DNA from: Undaria pinnatifida
Lineage: Eukaryota > Sar > Phaeophyceae > Laminariales > Alariaceae
Direction: 5' to 3'
Length of the DNA stretch: 64,000 nt
Assembly (NCBI GenBank): GCA_012845835.1
Contig: JABAKD010000019.1
Coordinates: 9,163,584 to 9,227,583, forward strand
Shown here: piece by piece, positions 43,501 to 52,620 of the stretch
Layout: each line of letters starts with the position of its first letter
Position numbering within the stretch: the stretch's first letter is position 1
Program-made: the position numbers and the translations under genes
The notes under the pieces: model-generated
Told to the model about the DNA's origin: nothing
The model's database searches: none
The model's input: the letters and a program-made list of their open reading frames with translations, nothing else

Positions 43501-46500
43501 CGTGGTCAATTGTCAAGCGACTAAGGATCGCAACAAATTGATACGCCCCCCCCCCCCCGCTGTCCTTCCCCCCCCGCCGCTGTCCTTGCCCCCCCCGCCG
43601 CTGTCCTTGCCCCCCCCGCCGCTGTCCTTGCCCCCCCCCCGCTGTCCTTGTCCCCTCCCCCGCTGTCCTTGCCCCCCCCCCCCCCCCCCCCCCCATTGCT
43701 GCGTTCTCAGAGTGACGGACACGTGCGGTCGGAGGGAGCGCCCGATTTTCCCGGGAAGCGCGTGCCGACAGACGAAAGTTTTATGAGTGACAAGGCGGAT
43801 GTTACCAGCGAGTTCGTGAAGCACCGTAAGGAACAGCTGGGAAGCTTTTTGCGGCAGCTCTTCAATAAAAACCCCGGTAAGTATGTCATTGCGTATGGAC
43901 GCTTTTGACTTATGTCTGTACGTGTGGACCCTTTTCTTTTTTTGTCGTAAGATTATCCTATTTATAGTCTGACTCGAGGTGTTTTTGTCCCCATGTTGCG
44001 AGAGCGGTGCTCAAACAGCTCAAGCACCCTGGTACGATTTTTTTTTTTTTTTTTCTTGTGTGAACCCGTAAGCTCCCGGGGTTTAGTTCTTGAATGTGTG
44101 ACGTGCTGTAAGGTCTTGAATAGGGACCTTGAAAGTTATTTCGATAAGAACGCTCTGGCAATATGTCAAGTAAGAACCCTTGTTATGTCTTAAATAGGAA
44201 TCTTCGTGAGATATTATCTGTAAGCACGTAAGAACCCCCTTGAAAGTTCTTGGTCACAGAACCCTGGTACGCTCTTCGGTAGGAACCCTGGTGTAGTAGG
44301 AGGTAGGAGGGGGGGAGAGACGGGGAGGGGGGGAGGAAAGGGGGGGAAGAGAACGGGGGGGGCGTGGTAGGGAGGGGAAATAGCACGATACAGAGAAAGA
44401 GCAAGAGAGAAACGGACGGTACCAGACCCGTGATGACATCACGACTCATCCCTGCCCCTCCACTTCCCCCCTCCCTCCCTCCCTCCCTCCCTCCCTCCCT
44501 CCTTCCCTCAACGCTGCGCTGCACAACGCCACGCTGCGCTTCTCTGCTCTGCTCTGCGTTGGGCTGCGCTGGGTGGTGTCGGCGCTTGCTGCGTGATGCT
44601 TGGGTTTGGCCGTCACCTAAAATCGCTGACTGGGGCTGGCTGGAATGCTCGCTTGCTTCCTGGATTGCTGGCCTGCTGGCTTGCTGGCTGGCTTGCTGGC
44701 TCGCTCGCTCGCTCGCTTTGCCTGTTCGCTTGTTCGCTTGTTTGCTTTCTCGTTCCACTTGCTCGCTCGCTCGCTGATGGGTGGCAGAGCTGTGGGAGGT
44801 GCCTGAAGTTAGTGAGTTCTTCAACCTGGATGCTATGGACCATGGCAAGAGCTACGCCGAGAGGGCACACGGGACACCTGGCCACGGTCTAAGGTGGGTC
44901 AGTCACCACAGGCTCAGGCGGTTAGTCCATAGCTCCGGTGCCGACTATGTAGGAAGGGTGGGGGGGGGGGGGTTAGGGGTTGGGATATTTTTGTCTGGTT
45001 TAGGTTCTGGTATGGTTTGGATTGGTGTGGGTTTAGGTTGGTGTGGGTTTTGGTTGGTGTGGGTTTAGGTTGGTGTGAGTTTGGTATGGGTTTGGTTTGG
45101 TTTGATTTGATTTGGCTTTGTTTGGGCTGGGTTTGGTGTGGTCTGGTTGTGGATTGGATTCGTTTGGATTCCGGGTTGGTTTGGTTGGGTTGGGTTGGGT
45201 TGGGCGTGGTTGGGTTTGTTTGGGTTTGTTTGGGTTGGGCGTGGTTGGGTTTGTTTGGGTTACTCTCCTTTGCTTTGCTGTACATACCCGCCCCCCCCCC
45301 CCTTCTGTCCTCCTCCCCTTCCCCCCTTGTTCGGCCTCTTTCAACCGTCTGCAGAAACTACGACCCCAGCAACCCTTCCCAGTGGAACCCGTACTCGATC
45401 GCGATGCAGGCGGCAGAGCAAAACCGCACGCGCAATACGGACTTCAACAACGCCAATAACACCAACAACACCAACCGAAACATTGGTGTGGGTGGGGGTG
45501 GTGGTGATGGTGATGGTGGTGGCGGTGGGGGGGGTAACGGTGATGAAGATCAGGGGGGAGGAGGTATCGGCGCCTGGTTTCGAGGCTTTGGGGGTGGTGG
45601 AGGCGGGGGCGGGGGTGGGGCAGGGGGGGGGGGGGCACGAAGGTGGGGCGGGGGCGGGGGACGGAGGCACCGCGGGGAATGGCTGGTGGGGCAACGGGAG
45701 GGGAAATGGCGGGGGCAACGGAGGGGGGAGCGGGGACACGAGACGTGTGGGAGTCCCTGCAGATTTGCAGGTCCAGGCGCTGGTGGAGATGGGCTTTGCA
45801 GAGGTAAGGGAAGGGGGCGGGCGGCGGGGGCGGGGGTTGGGGGGGGGGGGGTAGGGGGGTTAGACGAGGGGAAAGGAGAAAGAGAGAGGGGCAGAGGGAG
45901 GGGAGGGGGAGGGGGAATGAGTGCGCGTTGAATTTATTTTTGACGTTTTTTATCCCCGGACTGAATTGAAAATGGCCGCGGGATTTATATACCATACACT
46001 TCTTGGAATTTATGTGTCGTCAGGTTTGCAGTCTTTGAAGGGTTTACACCGTAGCCATTGTGCCTTATCAACCCGACCCTCTTCCCCCCCCCCCCCCCCT
46101 GCGCGATCAGGACATCGCGAGGGTAGCGCTTAGGGCATCGGGCTACGACACCAATCTCGCGGCCGAGTACTGCGTCACGGGCATTCCCCCCGGCCGGGCA
46201 CGAAACGCCTCCCCCGTGCCCCCCGCTCCCACGGCCTCCTCAAGGCGTGGCGCCAAAAGCGTCTCGAAAAATGTTATTGGCAATAATGTCAGCAGCAGCA
46301 GCGGCAATGGTTCCACCCCCGCGTGGGTTCGGGCGGGCGGCGGGGGAGGCTACGGTGGGGGGGGAGGGGTAGGGTCGAATGTAAGAGGCGGAGGTGGGGT
46401 GGGCAACGGTGTCTCGTATGGGGGGGGGGGCGGAGGATGGGGTGGGGGGGAGGGATGGAGTGCGAATTCTGCGGGTGATTATCGCCCGGAGGCGACTAGG

Positions 46501-46647
46501 GGTGGGGGTGGGATGGGGGGGGGCGATTGGCGGCAATCGCCGAGACAGGCCGGGGGGGGGAGGGGGGGGGGATTCGCGGCTGCTGCACCGATTGGAGGTG
46601 GTGGTGGTGGTGGTGGTGGTGGCGGCGGCGGGACCGTGGATGTTTGA
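40565..46647 (+). CDS. PX-domain and UBA-domain protein, six exons
   Basis: Exons 40565-40660, 41419-41559, 43711-43876, 44788-44893, 45355-45803 and 46111-46647 have AG/GT borders and matching phases (0,0,1,2,0); about 495 residues. Exons 1-4 spell a PX domain: a first strand with TNFVVYIIRVC, the QRYSALRNLYNVLK basic/aromatic motif, FPGKR, then EFVKHRKEQLGSFLRQLF and ELWEVPEVSEFF. The Arg-Tyr, Lys and Arg residues that bind PI3P in PX domains are present, so endosomal membrane binding is likely. Exon 5 is Asn/Gly-rich and its end, with exon 6, forms a UBA domain (LQVQALVEMGF|..DIARVALRASGYDTNLAAEYCV), a ubiquitin-binding fold. A Gly-rich tail ends at the 46645 stop. In exon 5 the frame must change by one base inside the poly-G run near 45618-45634, perhaps a sequencing slip. 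The first exon may start at the ATG at 40571, or an upstream exon is missing. Confidence 0.85.
41219..41935 (+). pseudogene. Decayed partial copies of PX exon 2 around the live exon
   Basis: The live exon (41419-41559) is surrounded by degenerate copies of itself. About 41215-41290 matches the intron end plus the exon start (GAACAGGCGTGAATCGAAGA against GTAACAGGCATGGATCAAGG). About 41640-41705 matches the exon 3' half (TGCCCAGCGGTACATCGCTC). About 41836-41935 matches the exon end and the following intron (ATACGGGATGGGGC to CAAGGTGTTGTGCGG). They have stops and lost splice sites. Similar reiterations of the intron sequence (AGGCGTTACTGCC) occur at 40755-41010. Confidence 0.8.
42104..42832. mobile_element. 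TIR element with TCA duplication (Harbinger-like?)
   Basis: 729 bp in the intron of the PX-UBA gene. Ends GGGCCCGTCCAAACGAGG and CCTCGTTTGGACGGGCCC are perfect inverted repeats, extending into A-rich/T-rich sequence. It is flanked by TCA on both sides (42101-42103 and 42833-42835). No transposase frame. A 3-bp duplication and GGGCC-type ends suggest PIF/Harbinger; this is inference. Confidence 0.85.
42868..43181 (+). mobile_element. tRNA-derived SINE, copy 2
   Basis: Same structure as 16896-17213: CCGGTCGCCTCGGTGGTGTA head, AGTTCGAGCCCCGCCGAG B-box region, CACGGCTTGTCCAGAAGCTG body end and A-rich tail. It lies 35 bases after the TIR element at 42104-42832 in the same intron. Confidence 0.87.
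43335..43556 (+). mobile_element. 5'-truncated LINE 3' end
   Basis: Aligns to the reverse complement of about 56935-57150, the 3' end of the minus-strand LINE (GGAGTAGGAACGGTGCTACG, CATGGAAGAAGCGTTACGAG, 'tcaagcgactaagga', CAACAAATTGATACG). Both copies end at a poly-C stretch, which seems to be this LINE family's 3' tail. It lies about 155 bases before PX exon 3. Confidence 0.75.
44450..44765. repeat. (CCCT)n and GCTCGCTTGCT-type low-complexity intron tracts
   Basis: CCCTCCCTCCCT tract at 44467-44505 and GCTTGCTGGCTGGCTTGCTG-type reiterations at 44640-44770, in the intron before the fourth PX exon, with one GCTC run next to its acceptor. Confidence 0.85.
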
Positions 46648-46907
46648 TTTGTTTTTTGTGCGCACGCGTGGGGGGGGAGGTTTGGTGAGGGTTATGTTTG
46701 GCCTTGTTTGTGTATGTTGGTTTTTGGTTTGTGCTTGTCGCCTTCGAGCGTTGTACAGCAGCTGCGGTAGAGGTGGTGGATGTGGCAACAGCTGGAGCAG
46801 CGAAAGCAGGCAGCAGCAGTAGCGCGACCGCCCAGAGCAGCAGAAGCAGAAGCAGAAGCAGCTGCAGTAGTATCGGCGGCAGCTGCAACAATAGTAGCAG
46901 CTGCAGG

Positions 46908-46944
<37 letters not shown>

Positions 46945-46960
46945 TCAGCATACGATATGC
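46648..46960. repeat. 3' flank of the PX-UBA gene with (CAG)n-rich sequence
   Basis: After the stop there is about 140 bases of GT-rich sequence, then interrupted CAGCAG repeats from about 46790, ending in a pure CAG run at 46910-46942. All frames are open through low complexity. Confidence 0.85.
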
Positions 46961-47040
46961 GAAGTGTCTGGTTCTGGAAGGGGGTCGAGGATGAGGGGGG
47001 AGGAGGCCTTGTGCAAATGCAAATATGTACCTCCAGTAGA

Positions 47041-47592
47041 TTTACCGACCACGGACCCCGCCGTGTTGCTATCGAGTGTCGAGTCCCGAGCGTCGAATAT
47101 CGAGTATCGTGTATCGTCTCTCGAGAGCGGGTGTTGAGTATCGACTGTCGAGTGTCGAGTGTCGGGTGTCGAGTGTCGGGTATCGAGTGTCGAGTATCGG
47201 GCATCGAGTATCGGGCATCGAGTATCGAGTATCCAGTGTCGGGTATCGAATGTCGAGTGTCGAATGTCGATTATCGGGTGTCGGGTGTCGGGTGTCGAGC
47301 ACCGAGTGTTGAGTATATCAATTATGGATTATCGAGTGTTGAGTATCGAGTATCGAGTGCCGAGTGTCGTATCGAGTGCCAAGCGTCGAGTATCGGGTTT
47401 CGGGTGTCGGGTTTCGGGTTTCCGATTTCGAGAGTTTCAAGTGTCGAGTGCCGAGGATCGAGGATCGAGTGCTGATGGTCGACGATCGAGTTTCGTTGTG
47501 GAGTGTCGAGTATCGAGTATCGACTGCCGAGTATCGAGTGTCGAGTATCGAGCGTTGAGCGTCGAGTATCGATCTCGGGTTTCGAGGGTGTT
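47041..47592. repeat. Heptanucleotide array (CGAGTRT)n
   Basis: About 550 bases of a 7-bp unit, CGAGTAT/CGAGTGT/CGGGTAT, with many single-base variants. Seven is not a multiple of three, so every frame translates to a heptad peptide such as RVSSVEY, and long open frames arise on both strands. No promoter or splice context was seen. Confidence 0.95.
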
Positions 47593-49410
47593 CGGTTTTC
47601 TTGAGGTAGGCGGAAGGTGTCACTGGGCCAAAATTAAATGTAGCGCTGCATGCGATGTTGGTGAGAGAGAGCCGTAGTGTGTGCTCGGATTGGGAACGGA
47701 GTTGGCTGGCAAGAGGCACACCCCGCGTTTGCAGGATGCCCCCGGGTATGTCCCCTTGCCGTTGGTCGCTACCGCCGCCACGACCTCTGCCCGGTTTATG
47801 ACAGCATGATATCAATCTGTCGGGAAATATAAGAACCGTTTTAATTTTATCGTTAGTATAAAACGGTATTTATATTTCCGGACAGGGTGGTAGGTGTTTT
47901 CTTCGTGGAATCGTTGGAATTTAGACGGGAAGGCCCTCGCACAAAGCAGCAGCAGCAGCAGCAGCTCAGCACAACGCTAGTCCGAGGACACGCAACGAAA
48001 AAGATGGTAGCAGCGGCAAAGGCAGTAGCAGCAGCATAAAAAGCGGCAGCAGCAGTAGCAGCAGAGCAAGGCAGCGGCAGCGGCGAAAAATCGCAGTGTC
48101 GACAGCGAAAACAACAGTAGTGCGAGCAGCAGAGGCAGTAGCGAACGCTCGAAAGCGGTGGTGTCTGCGAACAGACAAAAACGGACAATACGAGGGAAAC
48201 GCTAGCGTGTTTGCGATTTACAGAAATGGGGTAGGAAATCATATAGAAAATAGTATTGAAACCGTCGATCGTCACAACAATCAAAGGCCAACTCAACCAA
48301 ATCCACGGAAAATTAGCGGGAAATCGCTCAGCATATACCCCTGGTATGTTTTTTTATCCGGTGCCTGGTACTCGTATTAAAAGTGTATTTTCGTGGAACG
48401 GTTGGGGCCTTACTTTTTTTTTGCTTTCGACTTTTCTGTCGTTTTCAAAACTACTTTTTTCTTTCATTCTTTTGTCTTTTCCGCCCCTTAAAAGAGTTTG
48501 GAAATCGCGAACACCTACCAGGTACTATAGGATACGTAACCATTTACCCATTTCCAACTCCTAAAAGTATCCTATTAATAGTCTAACTCCAAGTGTTTTT
48601 TCCGCATGTGTCGGGAGTGCGGTGCTAAAAGGGGTTAATAACAGGAGTGTCGAAAACAACAAGTAATGATTGCAGTGTACCAGCTTCGTACGCGAAGAAA
48701 GAAGCTTGGGCTGCTGCTGGGGTGGAGGGATATGTGCCCAAGCGCAGCGAAGTAGGGACGCGCGGAAGGCATTTTCTAGGATCCTCTTGTTGTGTGTGCT
48801 GCACTGCCGCTGCTGTTGCTGCTCTAGTATCCAGTTCTTGACCAGACGGACGTACGTAAATGTGAGCCTCGCTTTGTTCCAAGCGCTGGTGTCACGTCAG
48901 TCAGTCGGTCAGTTTTTTTTTTTTTTTTTTTCTCCGATACAACTGGGTGTGGTTGGAATGCCAGGGTGTGGCTCAGGCGGAGGGAAGGCCCGTCGTTTTC
49001 CCTCCCGTCGAAATTTCCGTGTATTCCGACGCCTTTGCTGAAAAAAAAACTCGATTACACTCTTTGTTTCCTTCCAGTCGGTTCTCGCGGCCGCACTGGC
49101 TTGACTTATCGTTCTTAGGTCGTTATATATACGTGGGTACCGAAATGTGGGTTTATTAAAAGCTTCGGCGCATTCCTTTTGGTTGGGCGTTTTTTTTTTT
49201 TTGTTCATTGAGCCAGCCTTTTTTTGTGTCTCGTGTGGGACGAGAGAAAAAAGTATGCATGGTCGAGTGTCGTGTTTTTCGGGGGAGTAGTTTTGGGTTT
49301 CTCTTTTTGCCGCCTCCTACTTGCACCGTACAACAGTACACTATTTATGCTTAGTAGGTATGTACCAGGTAGGGTATTGCCAGGCAATGGGGTGCTCCTG
49401 GGTACAGCAC
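47593..49410. other. Intergenic with CAG-rich and repeat fragments
   Basis: 47945-48080 holds interrupted CAG repeats. 48545-48640 is a copy of the GTCTAACTCCAAGTG/GTGCGGTGCTAAA repeat also at 15570-15655 and 43945-44015. Homopolymer T runs lie at 48910-48930 and 49190-49202. A minus frame at 47600-47815 has ordinary composition but no known motif. No gene called. Confidence 0.45.
47822..47881. repeat. 60-bp hairpin palindrome
   Basis: GGAAATATAAGAACCGTTTTA and its inverted partner TAAAACGGTATTTATATTTCC surround a loop of about 15 bases. It could be a tiny palindromic element or a structured transcript end; nothing distinguishes these. Confidence 0.7.
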
Positions 49411-49414
49411 CTAT

Positions 49415-49810
49415 TTGTTTTGGTCATACTCGGGTAGGTATCTGGAGTACCCCCAGAGTATAGCCGGGTTGTTTCGGTCATACTCGAGTAGGTACCCTGT
49501 ACCGGGGTACCCTCATAATATACCCTCGTTGTTTTAGTCATGCAGGAGTAGGTAGGTACCCTGTACCACGGTAACCCGGAAATGTAACCTTGTTGTTTTA
49601 GTCATACCCCGGTAGGTACCCGGGTATGGGTATAACCTTGTTTTTGTTTCGGTCATACTCGGGTATTTATCCGGGTACCCCCAGAATGTAGTTAAAAGTA
49701 AGGTTGTACTCTGGGGGTACCCGGGTGTCCCTGGGTATGGGTATAACCTTGTTTTGGTCGCTCGGGTAGGTATACCCGGGTACATCCGGGTGCCCCCGGA
49801 GTACATCCGC
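49415..49810. repeat. Minisatellite, unit about 70 bp
   Basis: Imperfect units of TTGTTTTAGTCATAC, TCGGGTAGGTA and GGGTACCC pieces, recurring about five or six times. Many internal palindromes (TACCCGGGTA). Confidence 0.85.
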
Positions 49811-50613
49811 TACTTGACGCATCCATTCCTGGGAGTAGGCGTTAAGCATGGTTTGTGTTTATGCTTTCATTTCGTAAGGCGCCTATGTACACTTGATGTT
49901 GTAGCAGTGCAGTGGAAGGAGTGGCGGTACCCCCCATGGCGTGTCCGTGTGTGTGGCTGTATGCGCGCTACTTACATTGCACATATTTGTGTAGATGTAT
50001 GCTGCATCTATTAGTGGCACATCATAATTAAAACCCGGTTGGTTGGGAATATTGAAATACGCCGCGTCATAATATAACGTGCCTTTTTTTTGCCTTTTTT
50101 ATAAATAATTGAAAAACGTTAGCCATGAGTACGACCGATTGAATGGTTGAAACTCAACTTTGCAAGCTGCGTGGTGCATTCTGTATTCCATTTATGATAT
50201 GGTGCTTTTTACATGCTGCTTTGATTTTGTTTGGTGTTTCGGATCAATACCGACCAATCCAGCCAGAAGAGAGCTTCCCGTAAGAGAGCGCCACAAAAAA
50301 AACGATTAAAAAAAAAATCCCTCCCTATTCTAACTTCAAAAAAAGTTGTCCCCAAAAATGGGTTTCCAATTGTAAAAAGGCGTTTCATTTTTCAAGGAAC
50401 TAGTTAATTTGGGGGGCGGTTACTATGTACTGAAGATTTTTTTAACGCTTTTTTTGGGACTTGAAGAGGCAGACCCTTGACGGAAAAAAAATGACATCTT
50501 ACGGTACCCCCACCGACCACGAAAAGCACGGTGGGCTGGGCTGGGCTGCAGGCTTTATTTGTCAGGGGGTGGTTAGAGCCTACGTTCCGATGTACTGCTG
50601 TATGTGTGCAAGA
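49811..50613. other. Intergenic, repeat scraps
   Basis: 50320-50395 is a copy of the outer segment of the CTACGATAGAGG family ('ccccaaaaatgggtttccaa'). The rest is AT-rich without coding signal. Confidence 0.45.
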
Positions 50614-51018
50614 GACGCGTGCTGCGATAGACTTTCGCCGCTTTTTTTCTCGAGGTTCCTCAAATTTTTGGAATTAAAAGGACCTCTCTCCACAAAATAA
50701 AAAAAAGATTTTTGGAGAAAAATAAAACCGCAGCTACCGGGGATAAAAAGAAAAATCAAGCCGTGGCCCTAAGGTACACAACGAGAATCATGAACAAAAA
50801 GAAGAGATCTATGGCCTATTACGGGTGACCCTAGTAAATAGGACCTACGGTGGACACAAAAACCTATATATTCATCTATTTTTACTAACAATATTTGGTC
50901 CTATTTACTATCGTCCTCCGTAATACCAGGTTTTTTTTTTTTCCCCCCAACGATTTTGGGTTACGAATCCCCGCCATTCAGGAAAGGCCATATATATATC
51001 TCTATCGTGGCATGCGTC
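50614..51018. mobile_element. CTACGATAGAGG-TIR element, copy E, interrupted by a small element
   Basis: 405 bp between ends GACGCGTGCTGCGATAG and CTCTATCGTGGCATGCGTC. Removing the 105-bp insertion at 50819-50923 leaves about 300 bp, the size of the other copies. Interior landmarks (CCTCAAATTTTTGGAA, ATGGCCTAT, CCAACGATTTTGGG, CCCGCCATTCAGGAA) match copies A and B. Confidence 0.8.
50819..50923. mobile_element. 105-bp TA-flanked MITE nested in copy E
   Basis: Ends TTACGGGTGACCCTAGTAAAT and inverted ATTTACTATCGTCCTCCGTAA, with the AGTAAATAGGACC/GGTCCTATTTACT pair inside and TA on both sides (50817-50818 and 50924-50925). It interrupts a sequence that is continuous in copy A (GGCCTATTATTTA). Confidence 0.8.
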
Positions 51019-51083
51019 AAGGTTCCCCAAAATCGCTCGCTACACTAACTTCAAGTAATTTTGTCCCGCGACTGATTCTTACC

Positions 51084-51324
51084 ACGATAGCCCCCCCCAA
51101 AACCAGCGGTTTTCTTTAACCAACGTTTCATGGCTGCTCGACACGAGGAAGGATGCTCTGAAACGTGCATCTCCATGATGTGCTGTCTTGTTTTCGAAGG
51201 ACGATCGAACGATGGCGTCGGGGTGGCGACGGGCACCCACCGTATTTCAGGAGACACGACCGGGAGCTGGGGTTTCAAAACCGGCGACTCCGTTAAAAGA
51301 AAAGTTGGGGGGGGGGGGGCTACC
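51084..51324. mobile_element. GATAGCCCCCC-TIR MITE, copy 2
   Basis: Left end GATAGCCCCCCCCAAAACC, inverted right end GGGGGGGGCTACC. Aligns over its length to 21626-21874. Ends also match the solitary fragment at 20367-20400. Confidence 0.72.
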
Positions 51325-51599
51325 GCAGAACGACTTTCCCCCGAAAGGGGTTCCAGTTGCAAAGGCATTAACACCCTCCTCAACACGGGTTGCGGGTTGC
51401 GCGGTAGTTTCACAGAACGAAGTACCAAGTGGTGGGTGGTATGTTTTTATTTCAGTCTCTTTTCGTACCTCTCCGTATGTACGAGTAGTATATCTAGCAA
51501 CCCTCATCTCAGCGCGAGGAATGATTTGATCGTGGACGGGAATTGATATTTTCTTGACAATATCCAGAGGGGACTCATTATACATTTATTTATCTTCCA

Positions 51600-51900
51600 A
51601 AGAGTGTGAACAAACGCGCCGCCACCGTGGAGTATCACGCAGCTTGCAGAATATTATGATGAAATCTCCACCCTTTAAATTTGATCGAACTCACCGCGCT
51701 GACCAAGCTGACGTATATTTTCCCTGAGGTATTCCTCAGCAGCTCCAGAGTGTGACTGCAGCCTGTGTCCTGTGGGACCACGGACTCGATTATGCCAGTC
51801 AATGCGAGAACAACAACGAACAACAACAAACATATTTTGAAAAAAAAAAAAAAAAAGTTGCAGCAATATTTTGGTAGCAATTTAATAGTACACTATTAGC
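51600..51900. repeat. Dispersed AGCTTGCA/GAACTCACC block
   Basis: 51640-51720 has the 'atcacgcagcttgcaga' and 'gatcgaactcaccg' block of the repeat family seen near 6690, 33760, 39560, 53780 and 54900. A poly-A run (51840-51856) follows. Confidence 0.55.
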
Positions 51901-51934
51901 AATCAATTCAATCACGGAGTTGTGTACGTGTAAG

Positions 51935-52206
51935 GGTATTGGGCGGGGACACACAGAGTGTCCCCTGCAGGTCTGTTAATTGAGCCCAGGTCCTCCGAAC
52001 GTACTCACTTTCTTAGCCTTAGGAGAGACGTAGCTTTATTAGATTCCACCAGAGCCCCAGATGATTTCCGGGAACGGAGGCATTTCTGTTTCCTGACTAT
52101 CCCGAATAGAAAACGCCAACCTTATCATGCGAAAACCGGTCAATTGCCTATAAAATCAGATAACTGCACAGACCTTTCAAGGCCGTACCTTAATACTAGC
52201 CCACCC
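51935..52206. repeat. Dispersed repeat, partner of 14836-15105
   Basis: Same order of landmarks as 14836-15105: GTGTCCCCTGCAGGTCTG, 'actcactttcttagcctt', GAGACGTAGCTTTATT, TTTCCTGACTAT, GGCCGTACCTTAA. Confidence 0.72.
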
Positions 52207-52620
52207 TGATGAGCCGCATATATATTATGCAGAAATATGGGAGATCCGGGGACTCGGCTTCTACGAACTAGACCATGAGTCGAAGATTCGGCTCCTCAAA
52301 ACCCACTCCCGCACGTCTAACGGCCTGGCTATGGAGCCAGGAAAACGCGAAGAAAAGCAGTTGAAGGAACGAAGACCCTACAACCAGGCAAACCACCGAT
52401 CAAAAACCTGCCGCATACCGCCGGTGTGGCGGGGGGGGGGCAGGAAAGGCTCTACGGCAAACCAACCACACAAAAAGGTACTATGGCGAGGCGAACCGTC
52501 GTCGATGTGGAGGGGAACACAGGCGCTGTTACAAGGGAGAAGTCATACCAAAAACCTCCCGCGGGCCATCGGCATGGCGGGGGGTTAGACGAGGAAACGA
52601 CAAATAAATACCCGGGATGA
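52206..52620 (+). other. Coding-like stretch, unrecognised
   Basis: Two overlapping plus-strand frames look protein-like: one with EIWEIRGLGFYELDHESKIR (from about 52228), one with RTVVDVEGNTGAVTREKSYQ (to about 52618). A possible acceptor (attatgcag) precedes. It follows a dispersed repeat, so it may belong to a mobile element; no family recognised. Confidence 0.3.

Noticed and set aside
45017-45350. Trp/Gly/Val-rich plus frame and Asn/Pro/Thr-rich minus frame
   Set aside because: Intron low-complexity (GGTTTGGGTTGGG) of the PX-UBA gene; the true exon starts at 45355.
46692-47815. Several long frames on both strands
   Set aside because: CAG and heptanucleotide repeats keep all frames open; no splice or start context.
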